Origin: Desulfobacteraceae bacterium 4484_190.2
Lineage (GTDB): Bacteria; Desulfobacterota; DSM-4660; Desulfatiglandales; Desulfatiglandaceae
DNA length: 35,664 nt
Direction: 5' to 3'
NCBI GenBank assembly: GCA_002050025.1
Contig: MVDB01000012.1
Location: forward strand, 1 to 35,664
A program made the translations under genes and the position numbers. The notes beneath the pieces are model-generated. The model saw nothing but the letters and a program-made list of their open reading frames with translations, did no database searches and was not told the origin of the DNA. Positions 1-7,591 of this stretch are shown piece by piece (position 1 is the stretch's first letter; every line of letters begins with the position of its first letter).

Positions 1-783
1 GATATCGAGGTTCATCTCACAAACGAAGAGGAAGTCGGTATGGCGGGAGCCCTTACCTTTGTAAGGGAAGGATTCCGTGCAGATGCCGTTTTGGTTCTCG
101 AGCCCACTGATCATAATATTTACATCGCAAACAGGGGAGCCCTTCAATTCACCATCGAAGTCGAAGGGAAACAGGCCCATCTGGGAAACAAGCGGTACGG
201 TGTCAATGCCGTAGAAAAGGCATGCAGGATAGTCGATGCCCTTGTGATATATGAAGATCGTCTGATAGAAGAAGGAAAAGGATATCCCCTCTTTGAAAGC
301 TTCGAATACCCTGGCCAGGTAAATGTTGGAATCATAAAGGGGGGAGATTTTTTTTCAATAGTACCGGACCTCGTAACAATGGAAGGAGGAGTTGGATTCC
401 TTCCTAATCGAACCATGAAGCAGGTTGAAGATGAGATCAGAGCGGTGATTGGCTCAATCGATGACCCATGGATAAAAGATCATGTAACGGTCAGATTTGA
501 GGGAATAAAAAACGATCCCTTTGAAATGCCTACGAAACATCCTTTCACCTCTGCCCTTCTGAAAACCCTGGATAAATTTGGAAGAAAACCTGAAGTGCTT
601 GGCATGATGGCAACCTGTGATGCAAGGTATTATTTCAATCAGGGGGGAATGCCGAGCATCATATATGGAGGCAAAAACAGTCACCAGGCTCATTCAAAAA
701 ACGAACATGCGGAAATATCGGACATCCTTGTTACGGCTAAAGAATATGCAGCATTTATTATAGACTGGTGTGGAAAGGCTTAA
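1..783 (+). CDS. M20 family metallopeptidase, 3' part (cut by window edge)
   Basis: The reading frame is open from base 1, so the gene starts outside the window; the first in-window ATG at 40 is internal. About 260 C-terminal residues are visible. M20/ArgE/DapE-type hydrolases are di-zinc enzymes that remove an acyl or aminoacyl group from amino acids or peptides. The opening residues contain the TNEEEVG motif, which carries the catalytic Glu and a metal-ligand Glu in this family. LEPTD follows with the next acidic metal ligand. A dimerisation-type insert starts near NRGALQF, and SHQAHSKNEHAE near the end supplies the last His ligand. The protein ends normally with TAA. It converges on the sugar-type permease gene that ends at 891. 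The exact substrate cannot be told; acetylornithine/succinyl-diaminopimelate-deacylase-like is the closest description. Confidence 0.85.
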   Translation, partial: DIEVHLTNEEEVGMAGALTFVREGFRADAVLVLEPTDHNIYIANRGALQFTIEVEGKQAHLGNKRYGVNAVEKACRIVDALVIYEDRLIEEGKGYPLFESFEYPGQVNVGIIKGGDFFSIVPDLVTMEGGVGFLPNRTMKQVEDEIRAVIGSIDDPWIKDHVTVRFEGIKNDPFEMPTKHPFTSALLKTLDKFGRKPEVLGMMATCDARYYFNQGGMPSIIYGGKNSHQAHSKNEHAEISDILVTAKEYAAFIIDWCGKA

Positions 784-890
784 AAAAAAGGTCTAAGGGC
801 TCGAGGGTTCACGTGGATCGAAGACCTGCGTCTCACTCATCACAGACCGGAGGCATTGCACTCGACCCCTGAAATTCTTGGACCCTTTGT

Positions 891-1733
891 CTACTCTTTC
901 ACTCCCCCCGAGGTGAGGCCCTTTACAATGTATTTCTGAGCGATCAAAAAGAACAGTATGCCGGGAATACTTGCAAGCATCGCTGCGGCAGATATGGTGT
1001 TCCAGTAAGTCAATTCATCTCCCACGAAATAATAAACACCTACTGTTATAGGCTTATTCAAATCACTGTTGAGGAAGAGATAGGGCGACAGGAACTCCTG
1101 CCATGTCCAGAGAAAGGTAATAATCGCAACCGCCGCAATACCTGTTGCCACCCCCGGGAGCACAATCCTGAAGAGAACGCCCATCCTGCTGCAGCCGTCA
1201 ATCAGACCTGCCTCCATCAGATCGGTTGGATAAGTGTCAAAGAAGGATTTCAATATCCATACTGATAGGGGATAGGATAGATATATTGCAAAAACAATAA
1301 CGCTTATTTTTGTATCAATCATACCAAAATATCTGAAGATCATATAGAAGGGCAGCAAAAGACTCAGAGGAGGAATAATCCTCGTTACAAGAAAGGATAT
1401 CAGGATAGTATTACTTCCCCTGTAAGGGTATTTACTTAGTCCGTAGGCCGAGAAAGTGCCGGCTGACAGAACAAAAGCTGCAGTTGCCAGCGCATATATA
1501 AGCGAATTAAGGACATACCTGGGTACGGGAGTCTCTGTCAGGACTTTTCTGTAGGCCTCAAAGGTTAATTTATCAGGAAAATATGTTGGCGGACTCTGAA
1601 AGGCCTCTTTGAGGCTTTTGAGGGATGTCAACAAAGTCCAGCCTATGGGAAGCAGGAGGATAAAGAGAAGCACACTCAGCACCACATAGGGCGTAGCCTT
1701 ATGATCTAATATTCTGCATATAAACTGTCTCAC
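891..1733 (-). CDS. Sugar-type ABC transporter permease (MalG-like)
   Basis: 280 residues, an inner-membrane permease of the carbohydrate uptake (CUT1) type. A first hydrophobic segment near residues 15-35 is followed by the typical periplasmic stretch and five further hydrophobic segments. The EAA loop that docks the ATPase is seen as EAGLIDGCSRMGVLFRIVLPG. It lies 13 bases downstream of the partner permease gene, so the two are surely co-transcribed. It is the last gene of the minus-strand run: the next gene downstream is on the opposite strand and no MalK-type ATPase follows. Substrate unknown; the upstream class II aldolase suggests a sugar or sugar-acid derivative. Confidence 0.9.
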   Translation of the reverse strand: MRQFICRILDHKATPYVVLSVLLFILLLPIGWTLLTSLKSLKEAFQSPPTYFPDKLTFEAYRKVLTETPVPRYVLNSLIYALATAAFVLSAGTFSAYGLSKYPYRGSNTILISFLVTRIIPPLSLLLPFYMIFRYFGMIDTKISVIVFAIYLSYPLSVWILKSFFDTYPTDLMEAGLIDGCSRMGVLFRIVLPGVATGIAAVAIITFLWTWQEFLSPYLFLNSDLNKPITVGVYYFVGDELTYWNTISAAAMLASIPGILFFLIAQKYIVKGLTSGGVKE

Positions 1734-1746
1734 TTTTAAGACCCTA

Positions 1747-2619
1747 TTATCGTTTTTCTATGCGAAGTGTTTGATAGATGAACACACTTCCTATTATAAG
1801 CAGCAGTATAAGAAGAATAATACTCATTGCCCCTGCCACACCGAAATTGAAGAAACGATAGATGTTGTCCAATATATAAAATCCAAATGTATAGGTTCCC
1901 TTTGCAGGACCGCCAAAGGTCATTGAAAATATGGTATCAATAGTTCTGAATGAAAATATGGTGGTTATTATGATCCCTGTCATAGTTGCCTTTTTATTGA
2001 GAGGAAGGGATATACGGCTGAAGAGCTGAAGAGAATCCGCCCCGTCTACACGTGCGGCTTCATAAAGAGTCGGATCAATGCTTTCAAGGCCGGCAAGTAT
2101 TATTATCGTCATAAAGGGGATTCGGGTCCAGGCATCCGCGAAAATCACCCCAATCATCGCCAGGGAGGGATTTCCAAATATACCAATGGGTTTGGAAATA
2201 ATTCCCATGCGAAGGAAAAAATCATTTATCACGCCGAAGGAAGGATTGAACATCTGTGCCCACATGAAACCGGAAACCACCATGGGCACAGCCCAGGGAA
2301 ACATCGAGAGGGACCTGAACAGACTGGCAAACCTGTTTATACGAGAAAGCGAGTGGGCCAGGATAAGACTCACTACCAGAGTTAACGAGGTAACACCTGC
2401 ACAGAAAATGAGTGTGTTTTTAAAACTGAGCCAGAATATTCTATGGTTGAACACAAACTCATAATTCTTAAGGCCCGCAAACACGACAGGATGTATATTG
2501 TCATAACGCAGAAAGCTTGTTACCACGAGTATGCCCAGAGGAACTATGACCCATAAAAAAAGCACAAATGCGCCGGGCAAAGATAACATCATACCGAATT
2601 TGCTGTTTGATATCCTCAT
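1747..2619 (-). CDS. Sugar-type ABC transporter permease (MalF-like)
   Basis: About 290 residues, the first permease of the sugar-type transporter. It has a short N-terminal tail, a first membrane segment (LPGAFVLFLWVIVPLGILVV), five more hydrophobic segments and the EAA loop YEAARVDGADSLQLFSRISLPL. The frame is open further upstream to a TTG at 2697, which would add 26 polar residues. I chose the ATG at 2619 because it gives the usual family length and begins just before the first membrane helix; neither start has a strong ribosome site. It is separated from the binding-protein gene by about 316 bases containing a strong hairpin, and followed after 13 bases by the second permease. Confidence 0.88.
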   Translation of the reverse strand: MRISNSKFGMMLSLPGAFVLFLWVIVPLGILVVTSFLRYDNIHPVVFAGLKNYEFVFNHRIFWLSFKNTLIFCAGVTSLTLVVSLILAHSLSRINRFASLFRSLSMFPWAVPMVVSGFMWAQMFNPSFGVINDFFLRMGIISKPIGIFGNPSLAMIGVIFADAWTRIPFMTIIILAGLESIDPTLYEAARVDGADSLQLFSRISLPLNKKATMTGIIITTIFSFRTIDTIFSMTFGGPAKGTYTFGFYILDNIYRFFNFGVAGAMSIILLILLLIIGSVFIYQTLRIEKR

Positions 2620-2891
2620 GAAAAAACCACTATTAGAGGCATTTGCGCTGTATTTAACCTTTTGAAATGGCGAAGGATTCTGGGAGGTCCAAAACAATTT
2701 CGCCCCACTTTTTACCGTGGATTTTTATAGTTTTCGAACCGATGTCCAATTTCGCAGTGAGTAAAATTAATACAGGGCATGTTATTATTAGGTATAGTTA
2801 GTCTACATGGTTTGACTGAAAAAATGGTACAGCGCAAATCCCTCTATCAGGGGATGAATGTTTAAACCAGATAATATTTGTTACTTATTGC

Positions 2892-2925
2892 AAGATCGGC
2901 CGGAGCTTTCTATGCTCCGGCCGTT
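2892..2925 (-). terminator. Hairpin between binding-protein and permease genes
   Basis: GGCCGGAGC and GCTCCGGCC form a 9-10 bp GC-rich stem with a 7-base loop, just past the stop codon of the binding-protein gene (minus strand). No T run follows on the minus strand, so it is better read as an mRNA-stabilising or partial-termination hairpin that raises the binding protein relative to the permeases. Bases 2698-2891, between this hairpin and the permease gene, hold no gene I can support. Confidence 0.5.
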
Positions 2926-2935
2926 TTGAAATCTA

Positions 2936-4384
2936 TTAATATGACTGGAAATCGTCAATCTCTTTTTGAGCGGCTTCCAGGGCTTTCATGGCATCCATCT
3001 TGCCTGTAGCTGCTTTTCCGAAGTATTCAAGTAGGATATCTATTGCCTTTTCACCACCGGGAGGAAAAACCTCCATTATGGCATTCTTGTTTGAGGTTTT
3101 TCTTACATCAATATAGGCGACCTTTGACATTACACTGGCATCCTCGAAGACGGCAGGGTTGAAAGGTGAGTTACCTTCGATAAGAAGCTCATTTTTCCCT
3201 CCCTGCTTGCTCATCCTTACTTCACCCAAAATCATGGCAGCTGCCTTGGCATTGTCGGGAGCGAATCTGTTTATGATAAAGGCTGAAAAATTGGGAGGAG
3301 CAGCTCCTATATACTTATCGGGCATATCCTTGCTCCATTTGGGCGATGGCATAGCAGTCCAGTCACCCGGAGCATCTGCTTTTCCTCCGGTCACCAGCTT
3401 TGTTAGACCGGGGGATTTTTCAGGATTTGAAAAACGCACCATATTTGTATTGAGAGACTCGGTGATGATGGCCATTTTACCCATGGCAAAGGCCTGCTGA
3501 TAGTCGTTCCATGTCCATCCCAGCACAGCCTTGGGCGAGGTATCTTCCAGTACAAAGTTTACGTACGTCTTCCATGTATTCTTGAATTCGGGGGTCAGAA
3601 GCTTGATCTTGCCGTCATTTATCAGTCTGCCACCCTGGGAATATGTCATACCCTGGAGCTTTTGAAGCAGGTAGTGATCTGCGCCGAAACCGAATCCGTA
3701 ATAGGTCTGATCGAGATTTTTCTTGGCCCACTCTCTGCACTTTTTTGCCGCTGCAATATATCCCTCCCATGTTTCCGGGGTTCCTTCTACGCCCGCAGCC
3801 TTCAGCCAGGAGGGTCTCAGGTAAGATATTCCTGATTTGTATGTATCTACGGTGCCATAGTATTGTCCATCAGGACCTTGCATGAGGTCGACCAAACCCT
3901 TAGGGTAGATATCCCTTACCCCTTTGCTCCATATGCAGTCCCATTTTTCCAACCAGCCTGCAGCAATTAGGTGCTGGAGGGTAAAGGCAGGTGAGGACAC
4001 ACACATGCTTGTAACATTCGGGTCTCGGCTGACAAGGGCACTGATAGTCTTCTGAAGCAGGACCTGATCTGATACTTCTACATATTCAACCTTTATTCCT
4101 GTTAGTTTCTCGAAAAGCTGGAAATTGGCCAGTGTACCAGGATCATGTTTCATACCGCCCGCATTAAAATGGAGTATCTTCTTTACCCCTTTGGTAGCCT
4201 CTTGCCACCCTTCAGGCAGGATATACTCGTCGGCTGAGAGCCTCTCGGCTGCCGGTACGGGTTTGTCCCAATTTATCTTTTCCCAAGGTTTTTTTGCCGC
4301 ATAGGCACTGAAGCCAAAGCTGATTGAGACCAGAGCCATAACCATAACGGAAACAACTGCAAAAGAATTAAATCTGCTTTTCAT
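2936..4384 (-). CDS. Sugar-type ABC transporter substrate-binding protein (family 1)
   Basis: 482 residues from the ATG at 4384, chosen because a textbook ribosome site (AAGGAGG) precedes it by six bases; an upstream in-frame ATG at 4429 lacks one. Residues 1-29 form a signal peptide ending AYA with no lipobox cysteine, so the product should be a soluble periplasmic protein. The body has family-1 extracellular binding-protein features: an early beta strand ILHFNAGG, a lobe-crossing segment LMQGPDGQYYGTVDTYKSG, and WTAMPSPKW, resembling the 'P.P' segment of sugar-binding proteins. It follows the aldolase gene by about 110 bases and precedes two permease genes on the same strand, so it is the receptor of that transporter. 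Ligand not determinable from sequence. Confidence 0.9.
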   Translation of the reverse strand: MKSRFNSFAVVSVMVMALVSISFGFSAYAAKKPWEKINWDKPVPAAERLSADEYILPEGWQEATKGVKKILHFNAGGMKHDPGTLANFQLFEKLTGIKVEYVEVSDQVLLQKTISALVSRDPNVTSMCVSSPAFTLQHLIAAGWLEKWDCIWSKGVRDIYPKGLVDLMQGPDGQYYGTVDTYKSGISYLRPSWLKAAGVEGTPETWEGYIAAAKKCREWAKKNLDQTYYGFGFGADHYLLQKLQGMTYSQGGRLINDGKIKLLTPEFKNTWKTYVNFVLEDTSPKAVLGWTWNDYQQAFAMGKMAIITESLNTNMVRFSNPEKSPGLTKLVTGGKADAPGDWTAMPSPKWSKDMPDKYIGAAPPNFSAFIINRFAPDNAKAAAMILGEVRMSKQGGKNELLIEGNSPFNPAVFEDASVMSKVAYIDVRKTSNKNAIMEVFPPGGEKAIDILLEYFGKAATGKMDAMKALEAAQKEIDDFQSY

Positions 4385-4496
4385 GGTGTTCCTCCTTTGT
4401 GTTAATTGTGTGGAAAGATATTCTCTCACTTTTTTACTAAATAACTGGGCCTTGAAAAATTACTTTTTTTCACCTCCTTCCTCTATCCGGTGTATT

Positions 4497-5162
4497 TTAT
4501 TTCGCCTTTTTTAAGAGCCTTTGATCAAGAATTTCATCAGGCCTTCGGGTTATAAGTTTTCCAAGAACAGTGCCCAAAAGTGCGGTTTTCGCCCCCTTTT
4601 CCAGAAAGTTTGAAACGATAAAGGCTTCCTCAAAATTTTTGCCCAGACATACTGCCCCATGATTCATCATAAGGGCTGCATTTTTGTGTCCCTCAAGAGC
4701 CTTCACGATATTTCGGGCAATATCATCAGATCCGACACTTCCATATTCCGCGCACCTAACCTCACCACCCAAACGCAGTGACTGCTCCGCGAGAATTAGG
4801 GGAATATTTTTCCCTGTTACCGCAAACGCGGAAGACCATACCGCGTGAGAATGAACTATGGCGTTTACTTCAGGTCTTGCTTCATATATTGCAAGGTGCA
4901 TTGGAGCTTCAACCGTCGGCTCAAGTCCGAAATCATCTACTACCTCCCCCTGCTGGTTGATTACCACAATATGCTCATCTTTTATCACACCCCAGTTGGG
5001 AATATGCAGTACGCCAGGCTTCGGTCTAGGGCATATATAGATAAGATTTGTTTGCGGATCTCTCAAACTCGTATCGCCCGAGTCCTGTCCTGGAGAAAGA
5101 TCTTTTTCCCAAAACAATCGCGTTGCTTGAGCGACTTCTTCCCGTAGTTCTTGTTTAATCAT
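4497..5162 (-). CDS. Class II aldolase/adducin family protein
   Basis: 221 residues. The family includes zinc-dependent L-fuculose-1-phosphate and L-rhamnulose-1-phosphate aldolases and L-ribulose-5-phosphate 4-epimerase, cytoplasmic enzymes that cleave or epimerise sugar phosphates. Visible zinc ligands are the two His of HSHAVWSSA and the His of MMNHGAV; the acidic residue before them is in TVEAPMHLAIYEARP. The phosphate-binding loop usually reads G-N-x-S-x-R; here it is SGDTSLRD, with Asp in place of Asn, so the substrate may differ from classical sugar phosphates. Start at 5162 is supported by AAGGAG eight bases upstream. It is the first gene of the minus-strand operon with the sugar-type ABC genes, fitting uptake followed by aldol cleavage. 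A decarboxylase-like member of the family is the main alternative. Confidence 0.88.
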   Translation of the reverse strand: MIKQELREEVAQATRLFWEKDLSPGQDSGDTSLRDPQTNLIYICPRPKPGVLHIPNWGVIKDEHIVVINQQGEVVDDFGLEPTVEAPMHLAIYEARPEVNAIVHSHAVWSSAFAVTGKNIPLILAEQSLRLGGEVRCAEYGSVGSDDIARNIVKALEGHKNAALMMNHGAVCLGKNFEEAFIVSNFLEKGAKTALLGTVLGKLITRRPDEILDQRLLKKAK

Positions 5163-5288
5163 AAAAGCATCTCCTTAAAGTTTTGCAAGAAAATAAGCAT
5201 CTGGATTCACACATGCACTGCGGTAGCTTGGCATCTTTGGATATAATTATGAAATATTGTCATCAAGATTCAGACATCAAACATCTAA

Positions 5289-5317
5289 ATCTTAATTCAT
5301 TGCCATAATACTGTCAA
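5289..5317 (-). promoter_or_regulatory. Candidate sigma70 promoter of the aldolase/sugar ABC operon
   Basis: Reading the minus strand, TTGACA (5317-5312) and TAAGAT (5294-5289) are separated by exactly 17 bases and lie 127-155 bases upstream of the aldolase start. An inverted repeat AAGATT/AATCTT (5265-5270 and 5288-5293) overlaps the -10 box and could be an operator. Consensus match only; no start-site data. Confidence 0.55.
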
Positions 5318-5483
5318 GAAAAAAAGCATTCCGACTTCCAGTTCTTGCGAACCAGCCATCCAAGTAATAATTATTCAATAATTTCACTAGGTTAATTGCT
5401 TATTTCGGTCATGATAGAGTTCTCACTATGGTAATGACTTTGGAGAACGCCATTCACAGGTATGAACATAGAACAAAAAGTTC

Positions 5484-5513
5484 TTGACGCTGTTCAATTA
5501 TGCATCATATATT
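5484..5513 (+). promoter_or_regulatory. Candidate promoter of the cupin-GntR genes
   Basis: TTGACG at 5484-5489 and TATATT at 5508-5513 are 18 bases apart and lie upstream of the cupin start at 5670. The -10 box sits inside the palindrome at 5501-5528, which fits control by a repressor. The leader from here to the cupin ATG is about 150 bases and contains no convincing gene. Confidence 0.5.
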
Positions 5514-5528
5514 TAAACATATGATGTA
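5501..5528 (+). promoter_or_regulatory. Palindromic operator candidate
   Basis: TGCATCATAT and ATATGATGTA form an inverted repeat (nine of ten positions matching) around an AT-rich 8-base centre, and cover the -10 region of the promoter at 5484-5513. The GntR/UTRA regulator encoded at 6118-6873 is the obvious candidate to bind it. I found no second full copy in the window; a half site occurs near 17593. Confidence 0.5.
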
Positions 5529-5669
5529 TTGTTCGGAGAAGACACCGCCGGCGAAGCCGGGAATGTCAGCCTGCAAGCCTCATCCCCCAGATCCTGGAGT
5601 GTCCGCAGGCAGAGATTGACAACTCCTTTCAATTTAATTATTTTTTCTAATAGGGGAGGGTTACAATTT

Positions 5670-6002
5670 ATGAGCGGTTTTAAAGTGATTAAAAAAAAAG
5701 AGGCTCGGATTTTCTTCGAAGGAAAGGAAATGTGCAGAGAGTATGTAACCACCGACAAAATCACATTCGGAACTTCTCGGTTATTTCCCGGTGAAGAGGG
5801 AGCTGTGGATCCGGGTCACTCAGAGGCTCATGAGGTTTTCTTTGTGGTTCGGGGTAAGGCGGTCATGACCAATGAGAATGGATTGTTCGTGGAATTGGAA
5901 GAAGGAGATGCCCTTTTGGTTGCCGAAAACGTTCCCCACAAAATTATCAATATCTCATCGGAAATCACGGTCTTGAGCTGGAGTTGTGCACCCAAGCCCT
6001 GA
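5670..6002 (+). CDS. Small cupin-domain protein
   Basis: 110 residues from the ATG at 5670, preceded by a GGGGAGGG ribosome site. The frame is open 47 codons further upstream, but that stretch is low-complexity, overlaps the promoter leader and shows no cupin sequence. The protein is a single small beta-barrel cupin: PGHSEAHEVFFVVRGKAVM is motif 1 (its His and Glu being the usual metal ligands) and EGDALLVAENVPHKIIN is motif 2 with its His. Single-domain cupins of this size act as isomerases, dioxygenases or ligand-binding proteins; the reaction cannot be assigned. It lies 115 bases upstream of the GntR regulator gene on the same strand and both probably depend on the promoter at 5484. Confidence 0.8.
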   Translation: MSGFKVIKKKEARIFFEGKEMCREYVTTDKITFGTSRLFPGEEGAVDPGHSEAHEVFFVVRGKAVMTNENGLFVELEEGDALLVAENVPHKIINISSEITVLSWSCAPKP

Positions 6003-6117
6003 CTACCGAAAAAGTTTTCGCTAATCTGATCCTTGCACTCATGGTGCAGCTATGCTACCTACTGAGAAAGATCTGCGGTTGCTATAATCTGAAGTTTACG
6101 CCACCAATGGAGAAACA

Positions 6118-6873
6118 ATGAAAAAAGTAAAACACCCTCCCCTCTATCTACTCGCCAAGGAGGAGATAGTGCACTATATAGCAGATAAAGGTCTGAGCGG
6201 GGGGGACTTTTTGCCCTCCGAGGGTGAACTTTGCTCCAGACTGGGCATCAGCAGAGGTACCCTGCGGGAAGCAATGCGGGTTCTCGAAGAAGAGGATGTG
6301 GTCATACGCAAGCAGGGCATCGGAACTTATGTCACCCACCGCGATGTTTTAATCCACAGCACACTGGATCTCAACGAAGGTGTTTCAGAGATGATCATGG
6401 GTCGGGGTATGACCCCGGGTGCCCGCAATGTCAGGATAGAAGAGATGACTGCCGACCAGAAGTTGGCCCAAAAACTCCAGGTCGATATTGGCGCTCCCCT
6501 CCTGGTCGTCAAACGATTGCGAACGGCAAACGATATCCCAGTTGCCTATACTGAAGATTTCAGCCCCAAAGAAATGATCCCCGACAACCTACTACGTGAC
6601 ATCAAGAAAGTATCTCTTTACACAATTATGGAAGAGGACTTAGGGATTAGTCTGGGCACCAGCGCGCTCAGTCTTAAACCCTTGAAAGCGAGCAAAACTA
6701 TAGCCCGGACCCTGGGCCTAAAACCGGGTGACCTTCTAATGTTCCTCCAGCAAACTGATAAGAACATCGACAATATACCCGTCCTCTACTCGGAGGAATA
6801 CTTTGCGGCCCAACGGTTTGAATTTGTTGTCATGCGCAGGCGTAAGGTGAATCTTTCCAGCTCTTACTTATAA
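6118..6873 (+). CDS. GntR-family transcriptional regulator with UTRA domain (HutC type)
   Basis: 251 residues. Residues 8-72 form the GntR winged helix, including the phrases PSEGELCSRLGISRGTLREA and EEEDVVIRKQGIGTYV. Residues 90-240 match the UTRA effector domain: RLRTANDIPVAYTEDF and a C-terminal half ending SEEYFAAQRFEFVVMRRR, the layout of HutC-type repressors that release DNA on binding a small metabolite. It follows the cupin gene and probably regulates itself, the cupin and perhaps the divergent aldolase/sugar ABC operon, whose promoter lies 200 bases away. The candidate operator is at 5501-5528. Ligand unknown. Confidence 0.92.
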   Translation: MKKVKHPPLYLLAKEEIVHYIADKGLSGGDFLPSEGELCSRLGISRGTLREAMRVLEEEDVVIRKQGIGTYVTHRDVLIHSTLDLNEGVSEMIMGRGMTPGARNVRIEEMTADQKLAQKLQVDIGAPLLVVKRLRTANDIPVAYTEDFSPKEMIPDNLLRDIKKVSLYTIMEEDLGISLGTSALSLKPLKASKTIARTLGLKPGDLLMFLQQTDKNIDNIPVLYSEEYFAAQRFEFVVMRRRKVNLSSSYL

Positions 6874-7591
6874 TGATACGATCGTCTACAAAGAAGAACT
6901 CAGCGCCATGCCCAATACCAAGACCGCGACCCTGTAGCTGAACCTCGATGACAATGTTGCCGTAGCCCTTCAGCAATTATCACCGATACCCTTATCATTT
7001 TGAATTCCATTGCAACGATAGATGCGTTCTTTTTCGGTCAAAAAGAGAGAGCGATCTTTAATAGCTTTATAACCTCACCATGCGGTCAAAAGTTAATAAA
7101 ATATTAAAGGGCCCACTCTCTGCGTATCCCAGGAGGGGTATTAGCTCTTTGACAATAGTGAGACAGAATTTTATTGTATTCATCTATGCTTAAAAACTGT
7201 GGAACTGTTTTGTCTATTTTGGGATATGGTGTTACTGTGGCTATGTTAGGCTATTGAGTATGGCCCCCTTATTTCAACCATGTGCTACCGTCATTTATTG
7301 CTTTTTGAATAGCTCAGAATGGGAACCAGTTCTTTCTAAATACAAATCATCGGCTGTGATTCGATATGAGGTGGTATACGATAGCCGGGATCATGGCGAA
7401 AGGGTAACTTAGGGCAAAATATCCGGTCCACACAATATACGAAACTGTCAAGATTTTTTGGGAGCTATGAATTATAAACGTTGCAGTGGAGGGTTTGTTC
7501 AGCCTGCTCAATCTTTAAATTTTAAGATTGAGCAGTAAAATCAGGCAATGAAGAAGTATTACAAACCAAAAGGTCGAGATTAATCCGTGTC
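6874..7591. other. Gene-poor stretch with one hairpin
   Basis: About 720 bases between two genes converging on it. I see no RNA gene. A 50-codon + frame at 7260-7412 (MAPLFQPCATV... ending DHGERVT) reads protein-like but has no ribosome site and I do not recognise it; it may be the tail of a decayed gene. CTGCTCAATCTT (7504-7515) and AAGATTGAGCAG (7524-7535) make a perfect 12-bp stem 56 bases past the stop of the M20 peptidase, probably the 3' end structure of that operon, though no T run follows on that strand. Confidence 0.4.

Noticed and set aside
781-890. Imperfect inverted repeat between AAGGTCTAAGGGCTCGAGGG and CTCGACCCCTGAAATTCTTG
   Set aside because: Matches are scattered and it could be chance; not strong enough for a repeat or terminator call.
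5529-5669. In-frame N-terminal extension of the cupin (47 codons)
   Set aside because: It reads as low-complexity, overlaps the promoter leader and lacks a ribosome site, while ATG 5670 has GGGGAGGG upstream.
7260-7412. Possible 50-residue protein
   Set aside because: No ribosome site, no recognised family; kept only as a note in the intergenic entry.
7504-7535. Intrinsic terminator for the M20 operon
   Set aside because: The stem is perfect, but there is no T run on either side in the right orientation, so I list it only as a hairpin.
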